In this document: positions 1 through 9,562 of the stretch, piece by piece
How the letters are laid out: each line of letters begins with the position of its first letter
How positions within the stretch are numbered: position 1 is the stretch's first letter
From: Lachnospiraceae bacterium
GTDB lineage: Bacteria > Bacillota > Clostridia > Lachnospirales > Lachnospiraceae
NCBI GenBank assembly: GCA_024403415.1
Contig: JAKSRY010000002.1
Span: 107,257-171,256 of the forward strand
Direction: 5' to 3'
DNA: 64,000 nucleotides
Notes under the pieces: model-generated
The model's database searches: none
Told to the model about the DNA's origin: nothing
Seen by the model: only the letters and a program-made list of their open reading frames with translations
Translations under genes and position numbers: made by a program

Positions 1-2
1 TT

Positions 3-467
3 TTTGACAGGAAGAAGGCCATAGAAATTGGCGGTTTTGAAAACAGAAGCTATATGCAGGACTACTCATTTATTGCTAAATATGCACATGTCTTTGATAT
101 GTACTTACTTAAGCGTGGATTGTATGGTTATCGTATAAGCGATGTCCAAGATTCTGCAAATAATGAAATGAATTTTGTGCGTAGAGTAGCGGACTATTAT
201 TTGTGGTTATCTATTGCAAAAAGGCGTGGGATGTTAAGGAGATTATTTGAAAAGAATTGTCAATATAATATAGTTCATAGAATTGAGTGGTATAATTCAG
301 ATACCAAATATGAAGGAAATTATATAGACCTTAATGAATTGCTGGATGTATGTGAGATTAACAAGAAAAAATTGCACAGCTATGAATATATGCTTATGAA
401 AGGTTTGCATGGTTTAGTTATTATTAAAGATAAATTATTGAACATTATCACGCAGGGAAGATGTTGA
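3..467 (+). CDS. glycosyltransferase C-terminal part (cut by window start)
   Basis: The frame is open from the first bases, so the gene starts upstream of the window and only about 155 C-terminal residues are present. The visible start (F-D-R-K-x-A-I-E-I-G-G-F-E-N) resembles the part of GT2-family glycosyltransferases after the catalytic core, where a conserved 'R..i..iGgf.e' segment precedes the acceptor-side aspartates ('MQDY'). No membrane segment is seen. The product probably adds a sugar to a surface polymer in the cytoplasm, judging from the glycosyltransferases and flippase that follow. Donor and acceptor cannot be deduced. The ATG at 54 is internal, not a start. Confidence 0.6.
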   Translation, partial: FDRKKAIEIGGFENRSYMQDYSFIAKYAHVFDMYLLKRGLYGYRISDVQDSANNEMNFVRRVADYYLWLSIAKRRGMLRRLFEKNCQYNIVHRIEWYNSDTKYEGNYIDLNELLDVCEINKKKLHSYEYMLMKGLHGLVIIKDKLLNIITQGRC

Positions 468-529
468 ATTAGCTGAAGAATTAATAATCTCAAATATAAT
501 AGATGATAAATTGATAAGGATGTTATGAT

Positions 530-1486
530 ATGAATAAAGAAGAATTTAAGTTAATAACACCAGTAGCTTTTATTACATACATTAGATTAGATACAACTAT
601 TCAGGCATTTGAATCTATAAGGAATGCCAGACCGTCAAAATTGTATCATATATCAGATGCAGCAAATACTGAAGAAAAACAAAAAAAAGTTGAGGAAGTA
701 CGAAACTATGTGCGGGAGAATATTGATTGGCCCTGTGAATTTATTACCAATTATGCTTCTGCTAATATCGGATGTAAAAATCGAATTGTCAGTGGTCTTG
801 ATTGGGTGTTTAGTCAGGAAGAAAAGGCCATCATTATAGAGGATGATGTTGTTGTTTCTAAGAGTTTTTACAGATTTGCCCAAGAGATGCTTGATAGGTA
901 TTCCGACAACGATCAGGTCATGATGGTGACATCAGGAAATGGTGTTACAACATATGATAATGGTAATGATTATTGGTTCAGTCATAACTGCTCTATATGG
1001 GGATGGGCAACCTGGAGACACGCATGGGAAAAAAATGATGTGAATTTGACACAATGGCCAAAATTAAAAAAGGATAAGATTCTATATAAGTTTTATGACG
1101 AAAGAGCAGCGCGAATATATGAGAGAGGGATCGATAGTGTATATTCTGGTGAATTAAACACCTGGGACTACGGATGGCTTCTTGCAAAAGCTGTTTATAA
1201 TGGAATGGAAATCGTTCCATGCGTTAATATGATGAAGAATGTTGGGATAGAGTCAGAAGAAGCTACACATAAGAGCGGAATTGATGCAGAACTTGTAGTA
1301 AATGAAATTTCATTCCCGTTGAAACATCCAGATGTTGTTATAAGAGAAAAGAAATATGACGATGAATATGCCAATATATGGTTTAAAACTAGTAAAATGG
1401 AATTGTTTATAAGACGAATTATTCCTGCACCTGTTCTTAAATCAATTAGATTATTCTTGGTTAGAATAAGAATCATAAAGGCATGA
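530..1486 (+). CDS. glycosyltransferase, GT2/HlpA-like
   Basis: This is a soluble protein of 318 residues with a GT-A nucleotide-sugar transferase pattern. An N-terminal strand (PVAFITYIRLDTT) is followed by an acidic metal-binding triad E-D-D at about residues 104-106 within 'IIIEDDVVVS', and by a tryptophan-rich acceptor segment W-G-W-A-T-W at about 157-162. This arrangement is known from the 'hemolytic protein HlpA-like'/GNT-I-like glycosyltransferases of bacterial surface-glycan clusters. It lies 62 bp after the previous glycosyltransferase and before a promoter at about 1532. The sugar and linkage are unknown. The start is the ATG after 'aaggatgttatgat'. Confidence 0.7.
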   Translation: MNKEEFKLITPVAFITYIRLDTTIQAFESIRNARPSKLYHISDAANTEEKQKKVEEVRNYVRENIDWPCEFITNYASANIGCKNRIVSGLDWVFSQEEKAIIIEDDVVVSKSFYRFAQEMLDRYSDNDQVMMVTSGNGVTTYDNGNDYWFSHNCSIWGWATWRHAWEKNDVNLTQWPKLKKDKILYKFYDERAARIYERGIDSVYSGELNTWDYGWLLAKAVYNGMEIVPCVNMMKNVGIESEEATHKSGIDAELVVNEISFPLKHPDVVIREKKYDDEYANIWFKTSKMELFIRRIIPAPVLKSIRLFLVRIRIIKA

Positions 1487-1531
1487 TTGCAAGTAATGCT
1501 GTCTACACAATATCTTGTATATATTTGTATT

Positions 1532-1560
1532 TTGACTACACTAATGGTATTATATAGTAT
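1532..1560 (+). promoter_or_regulatory. sigma-A type promoter before the GT2/flippase genes
   Basis: A TTGACT -35 (1532-1537), a 17-bp spacer and a TAGTAT -10 (1555-1560) lie just upstream of the GT2 start at 1578. The ribosome site 'gtgaggtg' follows at once. This suggests a transcription start for the following genes, which are packed closely as far as 13041. Confidence 0.6.
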
Positions 1561-1577
1561 AGTGAGGTGTTTATGCT

Positions 1578-2528
1578 ATGTCGAAAACTATTAGTGTTTT
1601 GATTCCTACTTATAATGAAGAGGAGAACGTTGTTCCATTATCTAATGCTCTTGTTGAGATGTTCGATACAAGTTTACCGCAATACTTATATGAGATAGTT
1701 TTTATTGATAATGATTCTAAAGATAATACTAGGCCGTTACTTCGAGGGCTTTGTTCAAGGAACCCGAAGATAAAGGCCATTTTTAATGCAAAAAATTTCG
1801 GGCAGTTTAATTCTCCATATTATGGCCTTATGCAGACAACTGGAGATTGTGTGGTTTTGCTTTGCGCGGACTTTCAGGACCCCATTGAGATGATTCCCAA
1901 ATTCGTTGAAGAGTGGGAAAACGGGTCGGCAATTGTTATCGGCCAAAAAATCAAATCTAAAGAGAAGCGAATCATGTATTTCTTCAGATCAATTTACTAC
2001 AGAATGATCAAGAAGATGTCAGATGTTGAACAGATTGAACATTTTACAGGTTTTGGTTTATACGACAGAGCGTTTATTGATGTTCTTAAAGATCTGAAAG
2101 ATCCTACTCCTTTCCTTAGAGGGATAGTTGCTGAACTGGGATGGAAGAAAAAAATAATCCCATATGAGCAACAGAAACGCAGAGCCGGTAAGACGAGTAA
2201 TAATTTCTATAGATTGTACGATGCTGCAATGTTGGGATTCACATCTTATACTAAAATAGGGTTAAGATTAGCTACGTTTATTGGTTTTTTTGCGGCAGCG
2301 GCAAGTATTGCCATGGCAATCTTTTATTTGGTGATAAAGATTGTTAAATGGGATGAATATTCAATGGGTACTGCTTCTATTGCGGTGGGATTATTCTTTC
2401 TCGGTGCTGTTCAACTTATCTTTATTGGATTAATGGGTGAGTATATATTAAGTATGAATCAGAGAATGATGAATCGACCACTTGTTATTGAAGAAGAGAG
2501 GATAAATTTTGATATAGATGAAACTTAA
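1578..2528 (+). CDS. polyprenyl-phosphate glycosyltransferase, GtrB/ArnC-like GT2
   Basis: This is a 316-residue protein. It has an N-terminal GT2 domain (VLIPTYNEEENV at 7-18, acidic motif A-D-F-Q-D at 97-101, R-R-A-G-K-T at 201-206) and two C-terminal membrane helices at about 230-254 and 266-290. This is the layout of enzymes that load a sugar from a nucleotide donor onto undecaprenyl phosphate (GtrB, ArnC, DPM1 type III). The lipid-linked sugar is then used outside the cell by GT-C transferases. It is a close paralogue of the protein at 34752-35726: long stretches such as 'HFTGFGLYD' and 'SFTSYTKIGLR' are shared or nearly so. It overlaps the flippase gene by 11 bp. The sugar is unknown. 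Confidence 0.8.
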   Translation: MSKTISVLIPTYNEEENVVPLSNALVEMFDTSLPQYLYEIVFIDNDSKDNTRPLLRGLCSRNPKIKAIFNAKNFGQFNSPYYGLMQTTGDCVVLLCADFQDPIEMIPKFVEEWENGSAIVIGQKIKSKEKRIMYFFRSIYYRMIKKMSDVEQIEHFTGFGLYDRAFIDVLKDLKDPTPFLRGIVAELGWKKKIIPYEQQKRRAGKTSNNFYRLYDAAMLGFTSYTKIGLRLATFIGFFAAAASIAMAIFYLVIKIVKWDEYSMGTASIAVGLFFLGAVQLIFIGLMGEYILSMNQRMMNRPLVIEEERINFDIDET

Positions 2529-4038
2529 TCGTGCAGCAAATGCGAAAAAGGGTATCATATATGGCATCGTCAATAAATTTTTGACATTATTGTCACAATT
2601 CGTTGTGCAAACCGTTGTTATTAGGCAACTCGGAATAGAATACGGGGGTTTGCGCGGACTTTTTTCTTCAATATTGATGATGCTCAGTTTAGTTGAACTT
2701 GGCTTTGGAAGTGCAGTTGTTTTTAGTATGTATAAGCCTATAGCCGAAGATAACATAGAAACAATATGTGCATTACTTAATTTTTATAAAAAGGTTTATA
2801 GGGTAATGGGGTGGATAATTTTGGCCATAGGCATTGTTATCATGCCATTTCTTACATCGTTGATTGATGGAGAATATCCTATAGAAATCAATATATATGT
2901 GGTATTCGTGTTATTTTTAATGAATACAGTATTTTCATATTGGTTATTTGCTTATAAATCATCGCTTTTAAGTGCATATCAAAGAACTGATGTTAGTAGT
3001 AATATACAGTCAGTTACATATGTTGGAATGTCATTGTTCCAAGTTCTGGTTTTAATAATCACACATAATTTTTATGTTTATTTGATAATCGCAATAATAT
3101 TTACAATTATCAATAATATTGTGGTTTCCTTTGTTGTAGATAAGATGTATCCAGAAATAAAATGTTATGGTTCTATTCCAAAGGATTTATTGCAGAATAT
3201 CAAAATCAAGGTCGGTGGGCTTTTTATAGGGCAACTTTGCGGAACAACAAGGAATGCTTTTGATAATATCTTTATATCTATGTTTCTTGGACTTACGCAG
3301 GCCGCGATGTATGGCAACTATTTTTATGTTCTTAATGCTTTGCAAGGTATTTCATCCATTGTGGTTGCACCACTAATGGGAGGAGTAGGAAACAGTATTG
3401 CTACAGAAACAAAGGAAAAGAATCTAAAAGATATGATGCAACTGGATTTCATTTATCTTTTGATTTGCGGATGGATGGCAATTTGCATGTTGTGTCTATA
3501 TCAACCATTTATGAGTTTGTGGATGGGGAGAGAGTTGATGTTTCCGATGGATATTGTAGTGTTATTTCCTATTTATTTCTACTTGATTCATATGGGAAAT
3601 ATGCGTGCAGTTTATTCTGATGCTGCGGGGCTGTTCTGGGAAAATAGGACACGTTCAATTGTAGAAACGATAGCCAATATTAGCTTAAACTATTTTTTAG
3701 GAAAATATTTCGGAGTCTTTGGAATCTTGTTGGCAACACTAATAACAGTTTTTATATGCGCTTTTTGTTGGGCAGCGTTTGTTCTTTTTAAGCATTATTT
3801 TGGAAAAGGTTTGCGAGAGTATTTTCTTCATCAGTTTTGTTATGCGATAGTGACAATAATTGTTGGAGGAATAACTTATTTGGCGTGCATAAAATTAACC
3901 AAGATGGACATTGGTGGAATTGTTTGCAGAGGGGGATTGTGTGTATTAATCCCAGCGATTCTTTATTATATAACATATTGTAAAACTAAGATATTTAAGG
4001 AATCTGTTTTGTGGCTAAAAAGGGTTGTTAGCAAATAG
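2518..4038 (+). CDS. oligosaccharide flippase, Wzx-like (MOP superfamily)
   Basis: This is a 506-residue polytopic protein with about 12-14 hydrophobic helices. It begins 'KLNRAANAKKGIIYGIVNKFLTLLSQFVVQ', a polysaccharide-synthase/Wzx-type N-terminus in which a short basic stretch leads into helix 1. It should flip undecaprenyl-pyrophosphate-linked repeat units across the membrane. The start overlaps the end of the GtrB-like gene (translational coupling). Charged positions within several helices are usual for the family. No Wzy polymerase was recognised nearby with confidence, so the polymerase may lie upstream of the window. The family is secure; the exact substrate is unknown. Confidence 0.8.
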   Translation: MKLNRAANAKKGIIYGIVNKFLTLLSQFVVQTVVIRQLGIEYGGLRGLFSSILMMLSLVELGFGSAVVFSMYKPIAEDNIETICALLNFYKKVYRVMGWIILAIGIVIMPFLTSLIDGEYPIEINIYVVFVLFLMNTVFSYWLFAYKSSLLSAYQRTDVSSNIQSVTYVGMSLFQVLVLIITHNFYVYLIIAIIFTIINNIVVSFVVDKMYPEIKCYGSIPKDLLQNIKIKVGGLFIGQLCGTTRNAFDNIFISMFLGLTQAAMYGNYFYVLNALQGISSIVVAPLMGGVGNSIATETKEKNLKDMMQLDFIYLLICGWMAICMLCLYQPFMSLWMGRELMFPMDIVVLFPIYFYLIHMGNMRAVYSDAAGLFWENRTRSIVETIANISLNYFLGKYFGVFGILLATLITVFICAFCWAAFVLFKHYFGKGLREYFLHQFCYAIVTIIVGGITYLACIKLTKMDIGGIVCRGGLCVLIPAILYYITYCKTKIFKESVLWLKRVVSK

Positions 4039-4078
4039 TTCTTATAATATTGTCGTTATATTAAATGGGATTTAATAA

Positions 4079-5020
4079 ATGAAGCATTTTAGCGGGGTCA
4101 GTATTAATAAGTATATAATAGGAATTATCATTATATCGTGTGTGTGTATAGGTGCTATTCTTTCCCAAAACGAAAAATATCCAGAAGGGAAAATATACGT
4201 TGAAACCACTATAGATGATGCTATTAGGATAACACAAAAACAGGATGCTTATTTTCTGATTTATGAGTATGGATGGTTTATAGATGATAGTATAAATTCG
4301 AAATGTTATCGTTTGACGTCTATATGGGTAGAGAATGACTCACATGTAAAAATTTGGGACATTAATTTTGAAGAATCTGATATAGAAGGTGTCGTTAAAT
4401 TATATGGTGAGGATGATTACTTAGGAAGTATTCATGGAGATGAAGTATATAAATCTATTTTTGTAACAATAGATGATAGTATCACTGATATTGACAAAGT
4501 GGAGGCGGGTTATTGCGATAGTGTTTCGTTTACAACAGAATCGCTGTTATATCATCAAGATAGTGAAAAAGAGGCTTTCCTAAAAGAAAAGACAACAGTA
4601 ATAAACGATGCAGGAGTGACTGTTACAAGTAAATTTAAGGCTATGGACGATGTAATAGTTAACCATGTGAGATTGCCTGCCAATTTACTTAAGGTTGAAA
4701 ATGAAAAAAGTATTGCAACCAATTATTCAAGTGTTACAGCCAATGTGAACGCGAAAACATTAACAGACTATAGAGAAAATAGTTATCATGAATGCTGTGT
4801 TATGGACAATATGAAAGATGTGACACTTGAGGGTGGATTATGCAATATGTCTGTGCAGTTGAATTATTATAATAGCAATGATGTGGTGGCTAGAATTGTA
4901 GATTTCGGCTTCAGATATAAAGTATATTTTGATTGCTATAACAATAAAGAACTGAGTGAAGGAGATACTATTCAGACTTCTTATAGTTACTCTTATCATA
5001 TAAACGGAGGACTGAAATAA
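4079..5020 (+). CDS. exported or membrane-anchored protein of unknown function
   Basis: The product has 313 residues. It has one N-terminal hydrophobic segment (about residues 11-29, 'YIIGIIIISCVCIGAILS'), which could be an uncleaved anchor or a signal peptide, followed by a polar, beta-rich, acidic extracellular region. No catalytic motif was recognised. The gene lies between the flippase and the aldolase, ending 3 bp before the latter, so it is probably co-transcribed with the glycan genes and may act on the polymer outside the cell. That role is inferred from position only. Confidence 0.6.
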   Translation: MKHFSGVSINKYIIGIIIISCVCIGAILSQNEKYPEGKIYVETTIDDAIRITQKQDAYFLIYEYGWFIDDSINSKCYRLTSIWVENDSHVKIWDINFEESDIEGVVKLYGEDDYLGSIHGDEVYKSIFVTIDDSITDIDKVEAGYCDSVSFTTESLLYHQDSEKEAFLKEKTTVINDAGVTVTSKFKAMDDVIVNHVRLPANLLKVENEKSIATNYSSVTANVNAKTLTDYRENSYHECCVMDNMKDVTLEGGLCNMSVQLNYYNSNDVVARIVDFGFRYKVYFDCYNNKELSEGDTIQTSYSYSYHINGGLK

Positions 5021-5023
5021 AAT

Positions 5024-6649
5024 ATGAATATAAATAGAATTAATCTTCTGGATTGTACTCTGCGTGATGGCGGATATATCAATGACTGGGAATTTGGCCA
5101 TGATAATTTAATAAGTGTCTATGAAAGACTTGCCAAGGCAGGGGTGGACATTGTTGAAGTTGGGTTTATAGATGACAGAAGACCTTATGATTACAATAGG
5201 AGTATTTTCCCAAATACTGCATCCATAGCTAAAACTTTGGGTAAAGCAGTTCTAAAACCCAGAATGGTTGTTGGAATGATAGATTACGGAACCTGCAATC
5301 TTGAATATATACAGCCATGTGAAGAGTGCTTTTTAGATGGAATAAGAGTAATCTTTAAGAAGAGCAAAATGCAGGAAGCTATGGAATACTGCAAAGCGCT
5401 TAAGGATAAAGGATATGCTGTTTTTTCACAGTTGGTTTCAATTACAAGTTATTCGGATGAAGAACTTATGGAACTAATCAAGCTTGTAAATGATGTAAAA
5501 CCATACGCAGTTTCGATGGTGGATACATATGGTTTGCTTAGCCCCGGAGAACTGCTGCATTATTATGAAATTTTAGACAGGGAGGTTTCTCCTGAGGTGA
5601 TCATAGGATTTCATGCTCATAATAATCTTCAGCTTGCATATGCAAACAGTCTTGCTTTTATCGAAAAGCAGACTGACAGAAATATAATTGTTGACGGAAC
5701 ACTGTTTGGTATGGGTAAGTCAGCAGGAAATGCGCCTGTAGAACTGATTGGAAGATATCTCAACGCCAAGGGATACCAATATGACATTAATTCAATGTTA
5801 GAAGCAATAGAGGAATCGATTAAAGAGGTTCACGCAGTATCACCATGGGGATATCAGACCAAGTTTTTCCTGTCTGCAGAAAACAGATGTCACCCTAACT
5901 ATGTTACATTTTTTGAATCAAAGGGAAATCTTTCCAAATCAAAACTCAATGAACTACTGTCTAAAATAGAGCCGGAGGAGAGTAAGCTTCTTTATGACAA
6001 GGCACTTGCAGAAAAACTGTATCAGGATTATGTAAGTGAGACAGTTGTTGATGAAAAAGCTGTTATTAAGCTTAATACCGAGATTGATAATCGTCAGGTT
6101 CTGGTTGTGGGACCGGGTAAAAATATAGAATTACAGAAACAGAAGGTTAATTCTTATATTGAGAATAAGAAGCCGTTTATTGTTTCAATTAACTACATAC
6201 CGCGAAATATTAAAGTGGATGCAGTTTTTATAACAAAGCTTGGGAGATATAAGGAGATGGCAGATGAATTGCATGACAATCCTGATGCGGTTCAGATAGT
6301 TACCTCAAATGTTGAAGTAATAGATTCTGATGCTGCCATTATTTTTAACAGAGAGCCGCTTCTTGAAAAAAAAGAGGATATCCTTGATAATTCGTTCCTT
6401 ATGATGTTAAAGATATTATATCGTTCCGGAGTGAGAAATATAGCGCTTGCAGGACTTGATGGATATTCTGACAAGGAAGATAACTATTTTGAACCTACGA
6501 TGGAATACGGATTTGCCAAGAGTGTTGCAAGACATTTGAATCGTCATATTCACAGCGTTCTTACGGAAGACTATAAGGATGTGGAATTTGACTTTGTTAC
6601 ATATTCACATTATATGGAAGATGAGGATCCTGAATCTGCAGGATTCTGA
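5024..6649 (+). CDS. DRE-TIM aldolase with C-terminal Rossmann-like domain
   Basis: The product has 541 residues. The N-terminal half (about 1-290) is an HMG-CoA-lyase-like/4-hydroxy-2-oxovalerate-aldolase-like metal-dependent TIM barrel. It has the D-C-T-L-R-D-G-G signature at about 10-17 and the metal-binding H-A-H-N at 197-200. From about 355 a second domain starts with 'VLVVGPGKN' and ends with 'LAGLDGYS...', suggesting a Rossmann-like fold of unknown role. The family cleaves or forms C-C bonds next to a 2-oxo acid. The next gene is a ThDP enzyme that usually takes pyruvate, so the two may act in sequence on a branched sugar or an unusual acyl group. A plain amino-acid or aromatic-degradation role is unlikely in this context. 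Confidence 0.75.
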   Translation: MNINRINLLDCTLRDGGYINDWEFGHDNLISVYERLAKAGVDIVEVGFIDDRRPYDYNRSIFPNTASIAKTLGKAVLKPRMVVGMIDYGTCNLEYIQPCEECFLDGIRVIFKKSKMQEAMEYCKALKDKGYAVFSQLVSITSYSDEELMELIKLVNDVKPYAVSMVDTYGLLSPGELLHYYEILDREVSPEVIIGFHAHNNLQLAYANSLAFIEKQTDRNIIVDGTLFGMGKSAGNAPVELIGRYLNAKGYQYDINSMLEAIEESIKEVHAVSPWGYQTKFFLSAENRCHPNYVTFFESKGNLSKSKLNELLSKIEPEESKLLYDKALAEKLYQDYVSETVVDEKAVIKLNTEIDNRQVLVVGPGKNIELQKQKVNSYIENKKPFIVSINYIPRNIKVDAVFITKLGRYKEMADELHDNPDAVQIVTSNVEVIDSDAAIIFNREPLLEKKEDILDNSFLMMLKILYRSGVRNIALAGLDGYSDKEDNYFEPTMEYGFAKSVARHLNRHIHSVLTEDYKDVEFDFVTYSHYMEDEDPESAGF

Positions 6650-6717
6650 TGATACACTGATTTGTGTTTTGAATAATGCATCAGAGTTAAATAAAAGATA
6701 AATGCGGAGGCATTATT

Positions 6718-8628
6718 ATGCAGCAGAAACTTTCGGAATATATAGCAGACTTCCTGGTTGAACATGAAGTTAAAGATGGTTTTACAGTTACAGGTGGTGG
6801 TGCCATGCATCTGAATGATGCATTTGGACATAAAGAAGGCCTTCACATGATATATAACCATCATGAGCAGGCCTGTTCCATAGCAGCTGAAGGCTATGCA
6901 AGGCTGACAGGAAGAATAGCACTTGTGTGTGTAACTTCCGGACCGGGTGGAACCAATGCAATCACAGGGGTGCTTGGCGGTTGGCAGGATTCTATTCCTA
7001 TGTTTGTTATTTCCGGTCAGGTTAAAAGAATTACAACTACGGCATCGACCGATGTTCCTTTAAGACAGCTTGGTGATCAGGAATTTCAGATAACCGATAC
7101 TGTTAAGAATATGACAAAATATGCAGTTATGGTTAATGATCCCGAAAAGATAAGATATCATCTTGAAAAGGCGTGGTATCTTGCAAATACAGGAAGAAAG
7201 GGACCTGTATGGCTTGATATTCCGCTCGATGTACAGGCTGCAAAAATTGAACCGGATAAGCTGGAGGGATTTAATCCTGCGGAATTTGATGAGTTGTCAG
7301 ATGTTTCCTATGACGAACTTCAGAGACGTGATGACTTAGTATCAAAATATAATGTGCCAAAGAGTGAACTCAATCATATTTCAACTGTCGAATATGATGA
7401 AAATATTTCGGCAGATATTTTGGAAAAGATTGCTAAAGCGAAAAAGCCTGTTATTCTTGCAGGAACAGGGGTAAGACTTGCAGGTGCATTTGATGAATTC
7501 AGAGAGTTCATAGATCTTCTGAATATTCCGGTGCTTACTGCCTGGAACGCTCATGATCTTATTGAAGCAGACCATCCGCTATTTGCCGGAAAGCCCGGAA
7601 CTGTCGGAACCCGCGGAGGCAATTTTGTTGCGCAAAATTGTGATCTGCTTCTTGTTCTCGGATGCAGAATGAATATCAGAATCATAAGCTATAACGATCA
7701 TCAGTTTGCAAAGAATGCATATAAGATTGTAGTTGATATAGATGAAAATGAACTTCATAAGCCAACTGTAGATGTAGACATGCCTGTACATGCTAACTTA
7801 AAGGATGTGCTTATTTCACTGAATAAAATACTTGAAGCAAAAAAGAAATCAGAAGAGGAAAATAATCCGGAGGATAATAAATATAAGGACTGGATTAAAT
7901 GGTGCGTTGATATCAATCAGAAGTACCCGGCTACAAGACCACAGTTCTTTAGTGTTTCAAAGCCAATGAATCCATATGCGTTTACCACGCGATTTTTTGA
8001 TGTTCTTGAAGAAAATGATATTGTTGTATGCGGTAATGGCAGCGCATGCGTTGTAACCTTCCAGGCAGCGGATATTAAAAAAGGTCAAAGACTGTTCACT
8101 AACTCCGGATGTGCAGCCATGGGATATGGTTTTCCTGCGTCTATTGGTGCGGCTGTTGCTAAGAAGGGTGAAAGAATTATCTGCGTGGACGGTGACGGAA
8201 GTTTTCAAATGAACCTCCAGGAACTGCAGACGGTAGTATATAACAGACTTAATCTTAAAATATTTTATCTTAACAATAATGGATATCATTCCATACGTCA
8301 GACACAGACAAATCTTTTTAATCCACCAATGGTAGGTGTAAGTGATGGAAACGGATTGTCTTTTCCGGATGCTAAGAAGATAGCCTATGCATATGATATC
8401 CCATATATTCTTATAGATGACCTTAATGATGTACGGGATAAAATGCAGGAGGCATTTCTGAAGGATGGCCCTGTATTTATAGAAGTTGAGGTGGATGATA
8501 AACAGTTTTTTGAACCCAAACTTTCATCAAAAGTTCTTCCGGATGGAAGAATTGTATCACCTGAACTTGATGATATGTATCCGTTTCTTGACCGTGAAGA
8601 ATATGAGGCATGCAGATTTAAGAATTAG
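6718..8628 (+). CDS. ThDP-dependent acetolactate-synthase-like enzyme
   Basis: The product has 636 residues with the three-domain ThDP-enzyme architecture. The catalytic Glu is about residue 50 in 'NHHEQACSIAAEGYA'. The central domain carries 'PVILAGTGVRLAG'. The ThDP/Mg site is G-D-G at 492-494, with N-N-N-G about 26 residues later. It resembles the acetohydroxyacid-synthase large subunit but is longer, and no regulatory subunit (ilvN) or other ilv gene is near. It probably transfers a two-carbon unit from a 2-oxo acid to an acceptor other than pyruvate. YerE, which branches CDP-3,6-dideoxy-4-ketoglucose, is a known precedent, and the route to that sugar is encoded at 15867-19199. The substrate is inferred. 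Confidence 0.75.
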   Translation: MQQKLSEYIADFLVEHEVKDGFTVTGGGAMHLNDAFGHKEGLHMIYNHHEQACSIAAEGYARLTGRIALVCVTSGPGGTNAITGVLGGWQDSIPMFVISGQVKRITTTASTDVPLRQLGDQEFQITDTVKNMTKYAVMVNDPEKIRYHLEKAWYLANTGRKGPVWLDIPLDVQAAKIEPDKLEGFNPAEFDELSDVSYDELQRRDDLVSKYNVPKSELNHISTVEYDENISADILEKIAKAKKPVILAGTGVRLAGAFDEFREFIDLLNIPVLTAWNAHDLIEADHPLFAGKPGTVGTRGGNFVAQNCDLLLVLGCRMNIRIISYNDHQFAKNAYKIVVDIDENELHKPTVDVDMPVHANLKDVLISLNKILEAKKKSEEENNPEDNKYKDWIKWCVDINQKYPATRPQFFSVSKPMNPYAFTTRFFDVLEENDIVVCGNGSACVVTFQAADIKKGQRLFTNSGCAAMGYGFPASIGAAVAKKGERIICVDGDGSFQMNLQELQTVVYNRLNLKIFYLNNNGYHSIRQTQTNLFNPPMVGVSDGNGLSFPDAKKIAYAYDIPYILIDDLNDVRDKMQEAFLKDGPVFIEVEVDDKQFFEPKLSSKVLPDGRIVSPELDDMYPFLDREEYEACRFKN

Positions 8629-8685
8629 CTTATAAGGTGTGAATACAGGATTTAATTTAAGAAGAAATATGTAGGAGTTGTTAAT

Positions 8686-8919
8686 ATGTCAGCTATAGAA
8701 AAGATATGTGAAATATTGAGAGATTTCTTTGATGATGATTCAATTGTGATTGATGAAACATCTGCAGCTAAAGATGTTGATGGTTGGGATTCACTGGCCA
8801 ATGTTCAGATTATGTTGTCAATTGAGGAAGAATTTGGTGTGAATTTTGATCTTGACGATATGGTAAAGTTTAAGTGCATTGGAGACATAGTTGAATGCAT
8901 TGAGAGAAAGAGCAAATAA
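8686..8919 (+). CDS. acyl carrier protein
   Basis: This is a small acidic 77-residue protein with the phosphopantetheine attachment motif G-W-D-S-L-A at about residues 33-38 (Ser36) and the helical 'IEEEFGVNFDLDDM' segment of carrier proteins. It is a stand-alone carrier in a glycan operon, not next to fatty-acid genes. The next gene starts 1 bp later and encodes a hexapeptide acyltransferase, followed by an MBOAT and an SGNH protein, an order reminiscent of dltC-dltB-dltD. No adenylating (DltA-like) enzyme is visible, so how the carrier is loaded is open. Confidence 0.9.
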   Translation: MSAIEKICEILRDFFDDDSIVIDETSAAKDVDGWDSLANVQIMLSIEEEFGVNFDLDDMVKFKCIGDIVECIERKSK

Positions 8920-8920
8920 T

Positions 8921-9556
8921 ATGAAAAAGATATTTCAGATAAATATAATTAAGTTCATATACTATAACTATCTATGTAAAAAAGTAAAAAGAGATAAAGG
9001 GGCTAAACTTATACCCTATCGAGGAGCCAGGATTGAACTTAAAAAGGGAGCATGTCTTATTCTTCATGCCAATCTAAATGTATGCATAGGAAAAGTTAAG
9101 GGCTCACATGAAGAGGCTTATGTTCAGCTTCATGAGAATTCGGTACTTGAAGTAAACGGACATGTTATGGTTGCCTACGGAGCGATGATTCAGGCACATC
9201 CAAATGCTAAAATAACAATCGGACAGTCATATCTTAATACGCGAGCAACAATAGTTGCCGAGAAGGAAATAAATATTGGAAATGATGTTTTGATTTCTAG
9301 AGACTCTATTATTTTTGACAGTGATTTTCATCCTGTATTTAATGAAGAGGGTGAACGGGCAAATGAACCTAAAGCTGTAAATATCGAAAATCATGTATGG
9401 ATAGGAGTTAAGGCAGTAATTCTTCGAGGGGTAACGCTTCATGAAGGAGCAGTGATTGGAGCAACTGCGCTTGTTACAGCGGATGTTAAAGAAAAGGTTA
9501 TGATATCCGGAATGCCGGGAAGAGCATTTGGATATATTGATTGGAGAACGAAGTAA
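8921..9556 (+). CDS. left-handed beta-helix acyl/acetyltransferase
   Basis: The product has about 211 residues and imperfect hexapeptide repeats across the middle and C-terminus ('ISRDSIIFDSDFHPVF', then 'HVWIGVKAVILRGVTLHEG', 'AVIGATALVTADV'). This is typical of trimeric LbH acetyltransferases of the WbbJ/maltose-acetyltransferase type, which use acetyl-CoA. The histidine in 'DSDFHP' fits the usual catalytic site. The start is ATG 8921, 1 bp after the ACP stop; a frame extension back to 8891 would overlap the ACP gene and lacks support. It may O- or N-acetylate a sugar in the cytoplasm, possibly a 3-amino sugar (FdtC-like role), or use acyl-ACP. Confidence 0.75.
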   Translation: MKKIFQINIIKFIYYNYLCKKVKRDKGAKLIPYRGARIELKKGACLILHANLNVCIGKVKGSHEEAYVQLHENSVLEVNGHVMVAYGAMIQAHPNAKITIGQSYLNTRATIVAEKEINIGNDVLISRDSIIFDSDFHPVFNEEGERANEPKAVNIENHVWIGVKAVILRGVTLHEGAVIGATALVTADVKEKVMISGMPGRAFGYIDWRTK

Positions 9557-9562
9557 AGTTAT

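Noticed and set aside
6718-8628. Housekeeping acetolactate synthase (ilvB)
   Set aside because: No ilvN, ilvC or ilvD nearby, longer than IlvB, and placed between an aldolase and an acyl carrier protein in a glycan operon.
8891-8920. Upstream start for the hexapeptide transferase
   Set aside because: It would overlap the ACP gene; ATG 8921 follows the ACP stop directly and fits the family N-terminus.
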